This document shows positions 9,876 to 19,082 of a stretch of DNA of 64,000 nucleotides, piece after piece. Where the stretch lies: NCBI GenBank assembly GCA_028704385.1, contig JAQVLA010000010.1, positions 1 to 64,000 on the forward strand. The letters run 5' to 3'. Source of the stretch: Bacteroidales bacterium (GTDB taxonomy: Bacteria > Bacteroidota > Bacteroidia > Bacteroidales > F082). How positions within the stretch are numbered: the first letter of the stretch is position 1; the number at the start of each line of letters is the position of its first letter. The position numbers were made by a program, and so were the translations under genes. The notes beneath the pieces were generated by a model that was not told the DNA's origin, did no database searches, and worked only from the letters and a program-made list of their open reading frames with translations.

Positions 9876-11438
9876 ATGAAAAGAATTTCAGTTTATAAAA
9901 TAATGGGTTTATTGGTTGCGGTTACCCTGCTGATTGTCTCCTGTACCAAAGAAAACCCAAATGTAAAACTCGATGCCCAGCTAACAACCGCACAGGTTAA
10001 AAACGTCACTTCAGAATCAGCTACAGTGATTGGTTTTGTAATAGCTGAAGGCGATGGAATCACCGAAAGAGGTGTATGCTATAGCACCCAAACCAATCCA
10101 ACGGTTGAAGACAACAAAGTCGTTTACAACGATGAACTGGAGGAGGCTTCCTTCACAGTAACCATCACCGGCCTCGACTATGTTACAACCTATTTTGTTC
10201 GCGCTTATGTGATTATAGGTGGCGGAGTTCTTTATGGTGAAGAGTTTTCTTTTACCACACTTCCAATTCTTCCAACCGTTACAACAGCAGCCGTTTCCGA
10301 TATTACCGGCACATCTGCAAAAAGTGGTGGAGAAGTACTCGCCAATGGTGGTGCAGAAATCACTGCAAGAGGTGTGTGCTTCAGCCTCGACAACATGCCT
10401 ACAATTGACAGTAGTTCATTTACAACAGACGGCACCGGACTAGGCGTTTTTGTTTCGGAAATGACCGGATTAATGGATGATACCACCTATTATGTCAGGG
10501 CTTATGCCACCAATAGTGCCGGCACAGCCTATGGCGAAATTTTATCATTCGAAACGCCTGAAATCGTGATACTTACCAGAACATGGTATGTACCTGGCGA
10601 TTATGTAGCTGCCAGCTATCCCGAATCTGGGATGAATGACTGGGATCCTGCTACCTCACCCTTTATCCAAAGTCTGGAAACTTCTTCAGATAACCTGGAA
10701 GGATATGTGTATATGGCCAATGCCTCCAACCAGTGGAAACTTGCTACTCAACCCAACTGGGACGGACCTAATTATGGCGGTGGCGATGGTGTATTAGACC
10801 CTGCCGGCGAAAATATTGTTTCTGCAGGAGGATATTACAAAATCAATGCTGATGCTTCATCCTTGACCTACACTGCTGTTGCAACTGAATGGGGTGTTAT
10901 CGGAAGTGCTACCCCACTTGGATGGGACGATGAAACTGCTTTGACCTATGATCCTTATACCAAAACCTGGAGAGGTGGATTACACCTTACCGCTGAGGAA
11001 TTTAAGTTCAGAGCTAATCACGATTGGGCATACAACTATGGGAGTACAGCTGGTGACGAAACGCTTAATGATGGTGGCGACAATATTCCGGTTGCAACAG
11101 AAGCCGATTATTACTTTATTCTGGATCTGAGTAATCCTAATGCTTATACCTATTCAGCAAATCATTGGGGTTTGATCGGAAGTGCTACTCCGGGTGGCTG
11201 GGATGCTGACCAGGATATGACCTGGGATGCTGTTAACCAATCCCTCACCATAACGGTTGACCTTGTTGTTGGAGAGTTTAAGTTCAGAGCTAACGACGAC
11301 TGGGCAATCAATCTCGGCGGAACTCCGGAAGCCCTTGAACAAGATGGGCCCAATATTCAGGTTAGTGAAGATGGCAATTATACCATCCATCTGTATCTGG
11401 CCGGACAAGTTCCTACCTTTACAATTGTGAAGAATTAA
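9876..11438 (+). CDS. SusF-like multidomain glycan-binding lipoprotein with two FnIII-like domains
   Basis: A 520-residue lipoprotein starting at the ATG at 9876; the upstream in-frame TTG at 9846 is rejected because the lipoprotein signal (MKRISVYKIM...LIVSC, Cys23) begins at the ATG. Two fibronectin-III-like repeats follow (about 30-125 and 130-225; ITERGVCYSTQTNPT and ITARGVCFSLDNMPT). Three SusE/SusF-type binding modules come next, two with the motif G(V/L)IGSATPxGWD and FKFRANxDWA. It is the fourth gene of the sus-like operon and is closed by a terminator. It probably projects starch-binding modules from the surface; the FnIII spacers are unlike classical SusF. Confidence 0.85.
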   Translation: MKRISVYKIMGLLVAVTLLIVSCTKENPNVKLDAQLTTAQVKNVTSESATVIGFVIAEGDGITERGVCYSTQTNPTVEDNKVVYNDELEEASFTVTITGLDYVTTYFVRAYVIIGGGVLYGEEFSFTTLPILPTVTTAAVSDITGTSAKSGGEVLANGGAEITARGVCFSLDNMPTIDSSSFTTDGTGLGVFVSEMTGLMDDTTYYVRAYATNSAGTAYGEILSFETPEIVILTRTWYVPGDYVAASYPESGMNDWDPATSPFIQSLETSSDNLEGYVYMANASNQWKLATQPNWDGPNYGGGDGVLDPAGENIVSAGGYYKINADASSLTYTAVATEWGVIGSATPLGWDDETALTYDPYTKTWRGGLHLTAEEFKFRANHDWAYNYGSTAGDETLNDGGDNIPVATEADYYFILDLSNPNAYTYSANHWGLIGSATPGGWDADQDMTWDAVNQSLTITVDLVVGEFKFRANDDWAINLGGTPEALEQDGPNIQVSEDGNYTIHLYLAGQVPTFTIVKN

Positions 11439-11462
11439 TCATCAAATCTAATACAGATAAAG

Positions 11463-11493
11463 GAGGCTGTCTCAAAAAGGCAGCCTCTTTTTT
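11463..11493 (+). terminator. Rho-independent terminator of the sus-like operon
   Basis: GAGGCTG (11463-11469) pairs with CAGCCTC (11481-11487), followed by TTTTTT. It lies 25 bp after the susF-like stop codon. Confidence 0.85.
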
Positions 11494-11614
11494 ATTTTTC
11501 AAATATTAAATAAATTCTATCACTTAATCAATCTTTTACTACGCTTGCTCAAATTTGCTTGATCATGCTTATAATATGGTGCTATTTTAGTAATCCTTAC
11601 CAAAGCCCATAATC

Positions 11615-14170
11615 ATGAAAAAGTATTTACTGAGCCTTATCATCCTGCTCCTTGGCTGGTATAGTGCATCTGCCCATTCGGTCAGTCCTGAAAAAGCAAA
11701 ACAAGTAGCCATAAACTTCCTCAAAAGTGAAGCATCAACGCATCATGCTGATAAGGTAGAGCTGCTAAGAATTTATACTGCATCAATTCAGCAATATACC
11801 AATCCTCAAATATTGGAGGATACGCCACTGATTTATCTGTTTGCCGAAAACAACCAGAACTTTGTATTGGTAGCAGCAGATGATGTATCCTATCCGGTTT
11901 TGGGATATGGTTCAAACAACAACATTGAGGTAGAATACCCTTATGCTTTTCAAAAATGGATCGAAGATTACAAACGTCAATTGGCCTATGCCATCGAAGA
12001 GGGTCTCGAACAGCAGGAAGATGCAGCCCAAAGTTGGGAACTATTGCTTTCAGGCAATTATCATCCAGTTAGTAAGGCCGTAAATCCTTTACTCACAACC
12101 ATTTGGAATCAAACACCTTATGTAAACGATTTATGCCCGGGAGGTTCTGTAACAGGATGTGTTGCTACAGCAATGGCACAGGTTATGAAATACTGGAATC
12201 ATCCGGCACAGGGGACTGGCATGCACTCCTTCACCCATCCGCAATATGGAACTTTATCAGCAAACTTTGGTGCTACAACTTATCAATGGGCTGACATGCC
12301 CAATGCCGTAAACAGCCCCAACAATGCAGTTGCGACGCTGATGTATCACTGCGGAGTGAGTGTTGAGATGAATTACAGTCCACAATCGAGCGGAGCCTAT
12401 GTGATAGCACTAGACGATCCTGCTTGTTCCGAAAATGCACTAAAGGACTATTTTGGCTACAGTCAAAACTTACAGGGTGTTAAACGTGATAATGGATATT
12501 CAACAGCCCAATGGACCAATCTGATTAAATCAGAGCTGGATGGGGGACGTCCGGTTTTATATGCAGGATTTGGCAGTGGAGGAGGCCATGCATTTGTATG
12601 CGATGGCTACAACAACAGCAATTATTTTCATTTCAACTGGGGCTGGGGAGGGGCCTTTGATGGCTATTTTTTGATTGATGCACTTAATCCGGGAGGCACC
12701 GGAACAGGTGGTGGAACAGGTGGATATAATTCAGGGCATCAGGCATTGACAGGCGTTCAACCCGAATCAGGAGGAGGCGGATCAGATAGTGATCTGGTAC
12801 TTTATGCTCCTGTTACTATCTCACCCAATCCAATTAATATTGGCAATGCCTTTAGTATTTACACCGATATTGCCAATATAGGAAATTCAACTTTTCAGGG
12901 CGACTTTGCTGCTATGGTATTCGATAGCCAATACAATCCGATCGATTTCGTTCAAACGCTGCAAGGCTATACCATGGACCCACAAACACATTTTACAAAC
13001 GGACTCACCTTCAACACTTCCGGAATGAATAATCTGCTACCGGGCAATTACTACCTGGGAATTCTTTGCCGCCTCACAGGACAAGATTGGAATATTGTTG
13101 GTAATGGAGATTATAACAACTTCGTTTCCTTAACAGTCAACAACAGCAATCAGATTGAATTGTATTGTGCAATGGAAGTTTCATCTGGCAATCAAATCAT
13201 TCAAAATCAGCCATTCACTGTATATGTAGAAATCGCCAATTATGGTTCTTCAACTTTTTACGGCAACCTGGATCTTTCGCTTTATCACTCAGATGGCAGT
13301 TTTGCAGAGACCATTCAAACCTTTTCCAATGTATCCCTTGAAGCCGGCTATTATTATGAAGTGACTTTTGCCTCGAACGGCACAAATTTAGCCCCCGGAA
13401 ATTACTATCTGGCAGTGCAACATGCTGCTACTGGTGCTGGTTGGGAGTTAACCGGCTCCAGCTACTATCCCAATCCAATAACAACCATCATTCAGGCTGC
13501 AGGTTTAAGCGCTGATATCTATGAACCCAATGACCATACCTCCACAGCAAACCCTTTGAATATTACATGGGCAAACAACACAACAGTGATTACTACTGAC
13601 GGAAGTAATAATCATTCAGGCCTGGATTATGATTGTTATAAAATTTCTTTACCAACGAATTACAGTTATACCATTACAGGACGTGCACACGACTCCTACA
13701 ACAGCAGCAACGGACAGGTGTATACCAACGATGTAATTTGGTCTTACAATACTGGCCTGGGTTGGCACGGATCGTATGACGACGTGATGACTTCACCCCT
13801 GGTGATGCCGCAGGGAGGAGAGGTTTACTTTTTGGTGTCACCCTATTTTTTAGGAAGTACGGGGACCTATCTGCTTCAAATCAATATTGATCGTACAGCC
13901 CTGGGAACAGCAGAAAACATGGCAAATCAATCATTATTGCTTTATCCAAATCCGGCATACAATGTGATTCATATCAAGAATCTCTCCCAGAAAACACTTA
14001 ATGATGCAGCAATATTTGATGTTAAAGGACAATTAATTGACCTGGAATTATTAAAAATTCGCCCGGGCGAAACACAACAGCTTGACATTAATAGGCTCCA
14101 ATCTGGTGTTTATACCCTCAAAATGCAACATCAAAAAGATGGCGCAACTTATACCTTTATTAAAAAATAA
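11615..14170 (+). CDS. C10-family (streptopain-like) cysteine protease with T9SS sorting domain
   Basis: An 851-residue secreted protease. Signal peptide at 1-20, then a Spi-like propeptide (about 21-150). The catalytic domain has the nucleophile in GCVATAMAQVMKYWNHP (Cys182), the general base in GGHAFVCDGYN (His325) and the family motif FHFNWGWGG. After it come two CARDB-like Ig domains (about 400-640), a pre-peptidase C-terminal-like domain (about 650-760) and a type A T9SS sorting domain (LYPNPAYNVIHIKN to the C-terminus). It should therefore be exported through the outer membrane and anchored or released. It stands alone after the sus terminator; a small lipoprotein gene follows 3 bp downstream. 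Confidence 0.92.
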   Translation: MKKYLLSLIILLLGWYSASAHSVSPEKAKQVAINFLKSEASTHHADKVELLRIYTASIQQYTNPQILEDTPLIYLFAENNQNFVLVAADDVSYPVLGYGSNNNIEVEYPYAFQKWIEDYKRQLAYAIEEGLEQQEDAAQSWELLLSGNYHPVSKAVNPLLTTIWNQTPYVNDLCPGGSVTGCVATAMAQVMKYWNHPAQGTGMHSFTHPQYGTLSANFGATTYQWADMPNAVNSPNNAVATLMYHCGVSVEMNYSPQSSGAYVIALDDPACSENALKDYFGYSQNLQGVKRDNGYSTAQWTNLIKSELDGGRPVLYAGFGSGGGHAFVCDGYNNSNYFHFNWGWGGAFDGYFLIDALNPGGTGTGGGTGGYNSGHQALTGVQPESGGGGSDSDLVLYAPVTISPNPINIGNAFSIYTDIANIGNSTFQGDFAAMVFDSQYNPIDFVQTLQGYTMDPQTHFTNGLTFNTSGMNNLLPGNYYLGILCRLTGQDWNIVGNGDYNNFVSLTVNNSNQIELYCAMEVSSGNQIIQNQPFTVYVEIANYGSSTFYGNLDLSLYHSDGSFAETIQTFSNVSLEAGYYYEVTFASNGTNLAPGNYYLAVQHAATGAGWELTGSSYYPNPITTIIQAAGLSADIYEPNDHTSTANPLNITWANNTTVITTDGSNNHSGLDYDCYKISLPTNYSYTITGRAHDSYNSSNGQVYTNDVIWSYNTGLGWHGSYDDVMTSPLVMPQGGEVYFLVSPYFLGSTGTYLLQINIDRTALGTAENMANQSLLLYPNPAYNVIHIKNLSQKTLNDAAIFDVKGQLIDLELLKIRPGETQQLDINRLQSGVYTLKMQHQKDGATYTFIKK

Positions 14171-14173
14171 ATT

Positions 14174-14338
14174 ATGAGGTTAATCAAATCCAAAACCTTT
14201 CAAATTGTAACTTTTTCTGTAACAGCATTTTTACTGCATGCAGCAGCTTCGTGTAACAAAAAAGGTGACGATAATCCTGATCCGGCAACTTGCAATGGTC
14301 CCGGGCAGGTAGCAGTAAGCGGAACAATAAACTATTAA
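14174..14338 (+). CDS. Small putative lipoprotein, 54 residues
   Basis: This short frame starts 3 bp after the protease stop. It encodes a basic N-terminus, a hydrophobic core (IVTFSVTAFLLHAAAS), a Cys at 27 and a short tail, NKKGDDNPDPATCNGPG and so on, ending VAVSGTINY. The spacing implies cotranscription with the C10 protease, and a strong terminator follows 17 bp later. The mature part is only 28 residues and reads like the start of a longer lipoprotein, so it could be a truncated gene. C10 proteases in other bacteria can have small neighbouring inhibitors; that role here is speculation. Confidence 0.6.
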   Translation: MRLIKSKTFQIVTFSVTAFLLHAAASCNKKGDDNPDPATCNGPGQVAVSGTINY

Positions 14339-14354
14339 CCATTCCAATTTTATT

Positions 14355-14386
14355 GCGGGAGCAGCTTCGGCTGTTTCCCGCTTTTT
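14355..14386 (+). terminator. Rho-independent terminator with TTCG tetraloop
   Basis: GCGGGA (14355-14360) pairs with TCCCGC (14376-14381). Inside, CAGC (14362-14365) pairs with GCTG (14370-14373) around a TTCG loop. T5 follows. It ends the C10 protease and small lipoprotein transcript. Confidence 0.85.
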
Positions 14387-14399
14387 AAACAAAAATGCC

Positions 14400-14906
14400 A
14401 TGAAGCACCGAAGTGTTTTTATTCCCGGAATAGTAAGTTTCTTCCTGATAATCTCATGCCAACCCAAAACAGGAACGGTGCTTGTGCAACCAGATTTTGG
14501 ACAAGGTCCGCCAACTATCGTTTACAAGACCAATGACGATTACGCCCGGTTAATTGCCGTAACCTACTCAGAAGCATTGAATCAAATCACTCAATTTCCG
14601 GCTCCATCTGATATACGTACTGATGAAAACAGCTCGCTTCCAGCACCTTTAGCTGATGATTACTGGCTCGACAGGCTCGGCATCGGGCCCGAAACTGCCT
14701 TCACTTCTTATACGCAATCGGAATATGCCGCCCTGAAAGAACCACCACATCCTGATAGTTTGCTCAAACGGATTATTCACAAAAATCCATTTACGGAAAT
14801 GTACAATTGTGGCAATAGATTTCATTTCGAAAACCCTGAAATCCAAATCAATGCACTTATAAAAGCTGGAGAGTTGAGTAAGCGGTGCAAAAAATTGATA
14901 CCCTAA
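14400..14906 (+). CDS. Putative lipoprotein of unknown function
   Basis: 168 residues with a lipoprotein signal ending FLIISC (Cys20). The mature part is mixed polar with a Pro-rich centre and two late Cys residues (YNCGNRF and SKRCKKL). I recognise no family. It lies just after the terminator at 14355-14386, so it has its own promoter or receives readthrough. The next gene starts 84 bp downstream on the same strand. Confidence 0.65.
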   Translation: MKHRSVFIPGIVSFFLIISCQPKTGTVLVQPDFGQGPPTIVYKTNDDYARLIAVTYSEALNQITQFPAPSDIRTDENSSLPAPLADDYWLDRLGIGPETAFTSYTQSEYAALKEPPHPDSLLKRIIHKNPFTEMYNCGNRFHFENPEIQINALIKAGELSKRCKKLIP

Positions 14907-14989
14907 TCCATAATTACTCTTAGTATTCGTACCTTAGAGGAAATTTTTACCCTGCATCGCAATGGATGCAGGGGAATCAAATCAAGTTT

Positions 14990-16399
14990 ATGAAAATTCA
15001 ATTCCTTGGTGCTGCAGGAGAAGTAACAGGCAGCAAGCATTTGATCACTACAGATCATGGGAAAAAAATCCTTTTGGATTGCGGTTCTTTTCAGGGCAAA
15101 GGCCTCGAAACAGATCAGATGAATCGCGAACTCAGCTTTGCACCTGAAATGCTGGATCATATCATCCTTACCCATGCCCATATCGATCATTCGGGTTTGA
15201 TACCTTATTATTACAAAAAAGGGTTCAGGGGATCGGTGATATGCACCCATGCCACCCGTGATTTGTGTGCCATCATGCTGGCCGATTCGGGTTTTATACA
15301 GGAACATGATACGCACTGGTTCAACAAGAAAAGATCTCGTCAGGGATTACCTTCTGTCGAGCCCATCTACACCCAAAAAGATGCGCAACACTGTATGGAG
15401 TTGTTCATTGGAGTAGCACCCAACCGAAAGCTTCGGATAGATAACAACCTGAAGGTGAAGTTTACCAACTCAGGCCATATGCTGGGCAGTGCCGTTGTAA
15501 CGCTCGAAGTGGATGAAATGGGCGGTATGACCCGCATTGGTTATACGGGCGATATCGGAAGGCCGGGTAACTACCTGTTACGTCCTCCGGACGATTTTCC
15601 GCAGTGCGATTATTTGATCACTGAATCAACCTATGGCGATCGCCTTCACCAGGACAAACAAGGTGCTGAGGATGAATTGCTTCGCATTGTCAAATATACC
15701 TGTGTCGAGAAAAAAGGCAAGTTAATCATACCTTCTTTTGCTATCGGCCGCACCCAGGAAGTGGTTTATATGTTGAATAATTTCTACAACGAAGGCAGAC
15801 TGCCACGAATCCCCATTTATGTGGATAGTCCGCTGGCGGTAAATGCAACGGATATTTTCAGGATGTATTTCGATCAGTTTAACAGAGAGGTGCAAGATGT
15901 GATGGAAACAGATGCCGATCCATTTGGTTTTGGTACCTTACATTACATCAAAAATGTGAATGACTCCAAAAAACTGAACCAATCAAAAGAACCTTGTGTG
16001 ATCATTTCTGCATCGGGCATGATGGAGGCCGGAAGGGTAAAGCATCACCTGGCCAATAATATTGAAAATCCTGCCAACAGCGTTTTGGCGGTTGGTTATT
16101 GTGCACCTCTGACGCTGGGAGCAAAGATCCTGAGTGGCCAAAAGGACATCTCCATTTTTGGCAACCCACATCATGTCAAAGCGGATGTTTTTAAAATTGA
16201 TGCCTTCAGTGGCCATGGCGACTACAAAGAAATGACGGAATATCTCCAATGCCAGCAAGCCGACAAACTACAGCAGCTTTTTTTGGTTCATGGTGATGAA
16301 GAAGCCCGGAAGCATTATGCCAGGATACTGAAGAAGAAAGGTTTCAACAAGATTGTTCTGCCCGCTCATCAGGAAGAATTTGAATTGAAACCTGTGTAA
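14990..16399 (+). CDS. MBL-fold beta-CASP nuclease family protein (CPSF73-like)
   Basis: A 469-residue metallo-beta-lactamase-fold protein with a beta-CASP insert, a family that processes RNA. The ATG at 14990 is preferred to the in-frame ATG at 14966 because MKIQFLGAAGEVTGS is the usual family N-terminus. Metal ligands appear in THAHIDHSG (His62, His64, Asp66, His67). Further family motifs: ITESTYGDR, PSFAIGRTQEVVY, ISASGMMEAGRVKHHL, DAFSGHGDY and LVHGDEEA. It is a cytoplasmic protein with an RNA-specificity (KH-like RMMBL) C-terminus. Neighbours give no added hint of role. Confidence 0.9.
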   Translation: MKIQFLGAAGEVTGSKHLITTDHGKKILLDCGSFQGKGLETDQMNRELSFAPEMLDHIILTHAHIDHSGLIPYYYKKGFRGSVICTHATRDLCAIMLADSGFIQEHDTHWFNKKRSRQGLPSVEPIYTQKDAQHCMELFIGVAPNRKLRIDNNLKVKFTNSGHMLGSAVVTLEVDEMGGMTRIGYTGDIGRPGNYLLRPPDDFPQCDYLITESTYGDRLHQDKQGAEDELLRIVKYTCVEKKGKLIIPSFAIGRTQEVVYMLNNFYNEGRLPRIPIYVDSPLAVNATDIFRMYFDQFNREVQDVMETDADPFGFGTLHYIKNVNDSKKLNQSKEPCVIISASGMMEAGRVKHHLANNIENPANSVLAVGYCAPLTLGAKILSGQKDISIFGNPHHVKADVFKIDAFSGHGDYKEMTEYLQCQQADKLQQLFLVHGDEEARKHYARILKKKGFNKIVLPAHQEEFELKPV

Positions 16400-16546
16400 A
16401 TGAAAGACTTCTTTAATGTGAAACCTGACTTTTTCCGTTGTAATAACCTTACAAAAAAGAAGTTTTTTCGATTCGGTTAAGTGGTTAAAAAGCCTTAAAA
16501 ATTATCCCATTAAATGCGCCATACACATTAAATGCCTCAAAAAATG

Positions 16547-16554
16547 TATTTTTG
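16547..16554 (+). promoter_or_regulatory. -7 promoter box for gldF operon
   Basis: TATTTTTG fits TAnnTTTG and lies 25 bp before the gldF ATG, giving a very short leader. No convincing -33 TTTG is seen. Confidence 0.45.
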
Positions 16555-16578
16555 TCCACCATTAAGGAGGCACAACCT

Positions 16579-17310
16579 ATGATTGCATTGTACAGAAAGG
16601 AAATCAGCAGTTTTCTCAGTTCGCTGATCGGATATTTGGTGATTGCCGTTTTTCTGCTGATCACGGGTTTGTTTTTGTGGGTTTTCCCCAACGAATTTAA
16701 CCTACTCGATTTTGGCTATGCCAATCTCGACGGGCTTTTCATACTGGCTCCCTTTGTCTTTCTGTTTTTGGTTCCGGCTGTCACCATGCGCAGTTTTGCC
16801 GATGAAAAACGATCTGGTACCATTGAGCTTTTGCTTACCAAACCAATCTCCGATTTTCAGCTGATAATGGCCAAATACCTGGCCAGCCTTACACTTGTTG
16901 CCATTGCGCTATTGCCTACATTGCTTTATTATTTTACTGTTTATAAATTAGGTTTACCACCCGGAAATCTGGATGCCGGAGGAATCTGGGGTTCTTATAT
17001 CGGTTTGTTTTTCCTGGCCGCTGCCTTTGTGTCAATAGGATTATTTTCAAGCGTTTTAACCGATAATCAGCTCGTCGCATTTATTTTGGCAGTATTTGTG
17101 AGTGGCTTTGTTTATCTGGGATTTGAAATGATCTACAGCCTGTCGCTTTTTGGCCCTGTCGATCTGTTTATCCGTAACCTGGGCATCGCATCACATTACA
17201 GCTCAATCAGCAGGGGTGTGATTGATAGCCGTGATGTACTTTATTTTTTGAGTGTGATAGTTTTCTTTTTAAGTTTAACAAAACTAAGTCTGGCAAGCAG
17301 AAAATGGTGA
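16579..17310 (+). CDS. gldF: Gliding-associated ABC transporter permease GldF
   Basis: A 243-residue inner-membrane permease of the ABC-2 type with six hydrophobic segments, starting MIALYRKEISSFLSSLIGYLV. The motif VTMRSFADEKRSGTIELLLTKPISD is typical of GldF and NosY-like permeases. The ATG at 16579 is chosen over an upstream in-frame start at 16552 because a strong AAGGAGG (16564-16570) precedes it, unusual in this phylum. GldF works with GldG and the ATPase GldA, which is encoded separately at 39.8 kb. The stop overlaps the gldG start (ATGGTGA). Confidence 0.92.
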   Translation: MIALYRKEISSFLSSLIGYLVIAVFLLITGLFLWVFPNEFNLLDFGYANLDGLFILAPFVFLFLVPAVTMRSFADEKRSGTIELLLTKPISDFQLIMAKYLASLTLVAIALLPTLLYYFTVYKLGLPPGNLDAGGIWGSYIGLFFLAAAFVSIGLFSSVLTDNQLVAFILAVFVSGFVYLGFEMIYSLSLFGPVDLFIRNLGIASHYSSISRGVIDSRDVLYFLSVIVFFLSLTKLSLASRKW

Positions 17311-19070
17311 AAAACAATACAAAAAAACATTCCGGCTTTTCACGTGCCAACTTGCGCCGAACAGCACTTTCAGAATTTGGGATAGTGCTTGTGTTGATTG
17401 TTTTACTCAACATCATTGGCAGCTTTGTTTTTACCCGGATCGACCTCACCAGCGAAAAAAGATATACCCTTTCGAAGGCAACCCGCGATATACTTTCCCA
17501 ACTGAATGATTATGTGTATTTCAGGGTTTATCTGGAGGGTGATTTTCCGGCAGGATTCAAAAAACTCAGACGTGAAACCCGCGAGATGCTTGATGAATTC
17601 AGAGCTTACAGTAAATTTGTTGAATACAAATTTGTCAACCCTTCTGAGAGTACAGACGAGCAGGAACGGCAGGCAACCCATCAATTGTTGATTGAATCAG
17701 GTCTCAATCCTACTGATTTGCAGGTTCGTACCAACGAAGGCATGAAAAAACAGCTTATCTTTCCAGGTGCACTGGTCAATTATCGGGACAAAGAGTTAGC
17801 TGTTGATTTTTTGGAAACACAGCTGAATATGGGTCCCGAAGCTGCACTAAATGCCTCGGCGCAAAATCTGGAGTACAAACTTGCTGATGTCATACAAAAA
17901 GTTACCCGGTTTCAACGACCTGCTATTGCCATTATTGAAGGCCATGGCGAACTGAATGAAGATGAACTGTACGATTTTACGCAAACCCTTTTACAGAATT
18001 ATCAGGTTGATTTTATTGCACTCAACGGAAGGCTTAATGCCTTGACACGCCGGTCAGAACCCGATAAAAGCGGAAGATCAGACATCCTGCTTAACTATGA
18101 CGCCATCGTAATTGCACAACCAAAACAGCCTTTTGACGAAAAAGACAAGTTTATACTGGATCAGTACCTCATGCACGGAGGCAAAATACTCTGGATGGTA
18201 GATCCTGTGCAGGCTTCCATGGACAGCCTGAAAATGGTTGAATCAACTGTTGGTGTTGATCTGAATGTAAACCTTGATGATCAGCTTTTTAAGTATGGCG
18301 TAAAGCTCAATAAAAACCTGCTGCTCGACCTGAATTCGGCTGCGCTCGGAATCAGGACAGGAGAGACAGGCGGGCGGCCTCAGATTGATTTTTACAGGTG
18401 GTATTATTTTCCTTTGCTCGAAGCCGCTTCCGGGCATCCGATGGTAAGAAACATGAATGCGGTTAAAGCTGAGTTTGTGAGTAGTATTGATACAGTGATC
18501 CGTGAAGGTATCAAAAAAACACCCTTGTTAAAAACATCCGGGTACACACGTATGGCTGGCACACCGGCACTCATTTCGCTGGCACTTTTGCAGAGCGACC
18601 CCGATCCCAGAGTTTTCAACCGAAGCGGACAAACGACAGCCTGGCTTCTTGAAGGTAAATTTCCTTCCTTGTATGCCAACAGGATGCCTGCCGAGATAAG
18701 TACGAGCGGTGAAATAGGCTTTCGGGAAGAAAGTAAAGCAACAGCCATGATCGTCATTGCCGATGGCGATATGGCCCGAAATCAATTTCATTTGCAACAG
18801 GGCTATCCCTTACCCTTAGGATACGATCAATACACACGTCAGACTTTTGGGAATAAGAACTTCCTTTTAAATGCCATAAGCTATCTGGTTGAGGGTGAAG
18901 GCTTGATAAGCATTCGCTCGCGCGAATTAAAACTTCGGCTGCTGGATGCCAATAAAGTAAGTGTCGGGCGATTACAATGGCAACTCTTTAATACAGTTTT
19001 GCCTGTTTTGTTCATCATACTGAGCGGATTACTTTTTGCCTGGCTCAGAAAAAAACGTTTCACACGATAA
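17304..19070 (+). CDS. gldG: Gliding-associated ABC transporter substrate-binding protein GldG
   Basis: 588 residues with an N-terminal membrane segment (about 20-45, FGIVLVLIVLLNIIGSFVF), a large extracytoplasmic part of the ABC-2 auxiliary type (LTSEKRYTLSKATRDIL, YVYFRVYLEGDFPAGFKKL, LADVIQKVTR, AIIEGHGEL) and a C-terminal membrane segment (LPVLFIILSGLLFAWLRKKR). It overlaps gldF by 7 bp, so translation is coupled. In Flavobacterium, GldA, GldF and GldG form one transporter needed for gliding; in many T9SS bacteria the same genes persist without proven motility. Confidence 0.93.
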   Translation: MVKNNTKKHSGFSRANLRRTALSEFGIVLVLIVLLNIIGSFVFTRIDLTSEKRYTLSKATRDILSQLNDYVYFRVYLEGDFPAGFKKLRRETREMLDEFRAYSKFVEYKFVNPSESTDEQERQATHQLLIESGLNPTDLQVRTNEGMKKQLIFPGALVNYRDKELAVDFLETQLNMGPEAALNASAQNLEYKLADVIQKVTRFQRPAIAIIEGHGELNEDELYDFTQTLLQNYQVDFIALNGRLNALTRRSEPDKSGRSDILLNYDAIVIAQPKQPFDEKDKFILDQYLMHGGKILWMVDPVQASMDSLKMVESTVGVDLNVNLDDQLFKYGVKLNKNLLLDLNSAALGIRTGETGGRPQIDFYRWYYFPLLEAASGHPMVRNMNAVKAEFVSSIDTVIREGIKKTPLLKTSGYTRMAGTPALISLALLQSDPDPRVFNRSGQTTAWLLEGKFPSLYANRMPAEISTSGEIGFREESKATAMIVIADGDMARNQFHLQQGYPLPLGYDQYTRQTFGNKNFLLNAISYLVEGEGLISIRSRELKLRLLDANKVSVGRLQWQLFNTVLPVLFIILSGLLFAWLRKKRFTR

Positions 19071-19082
19071 AGTAGTTCATCT

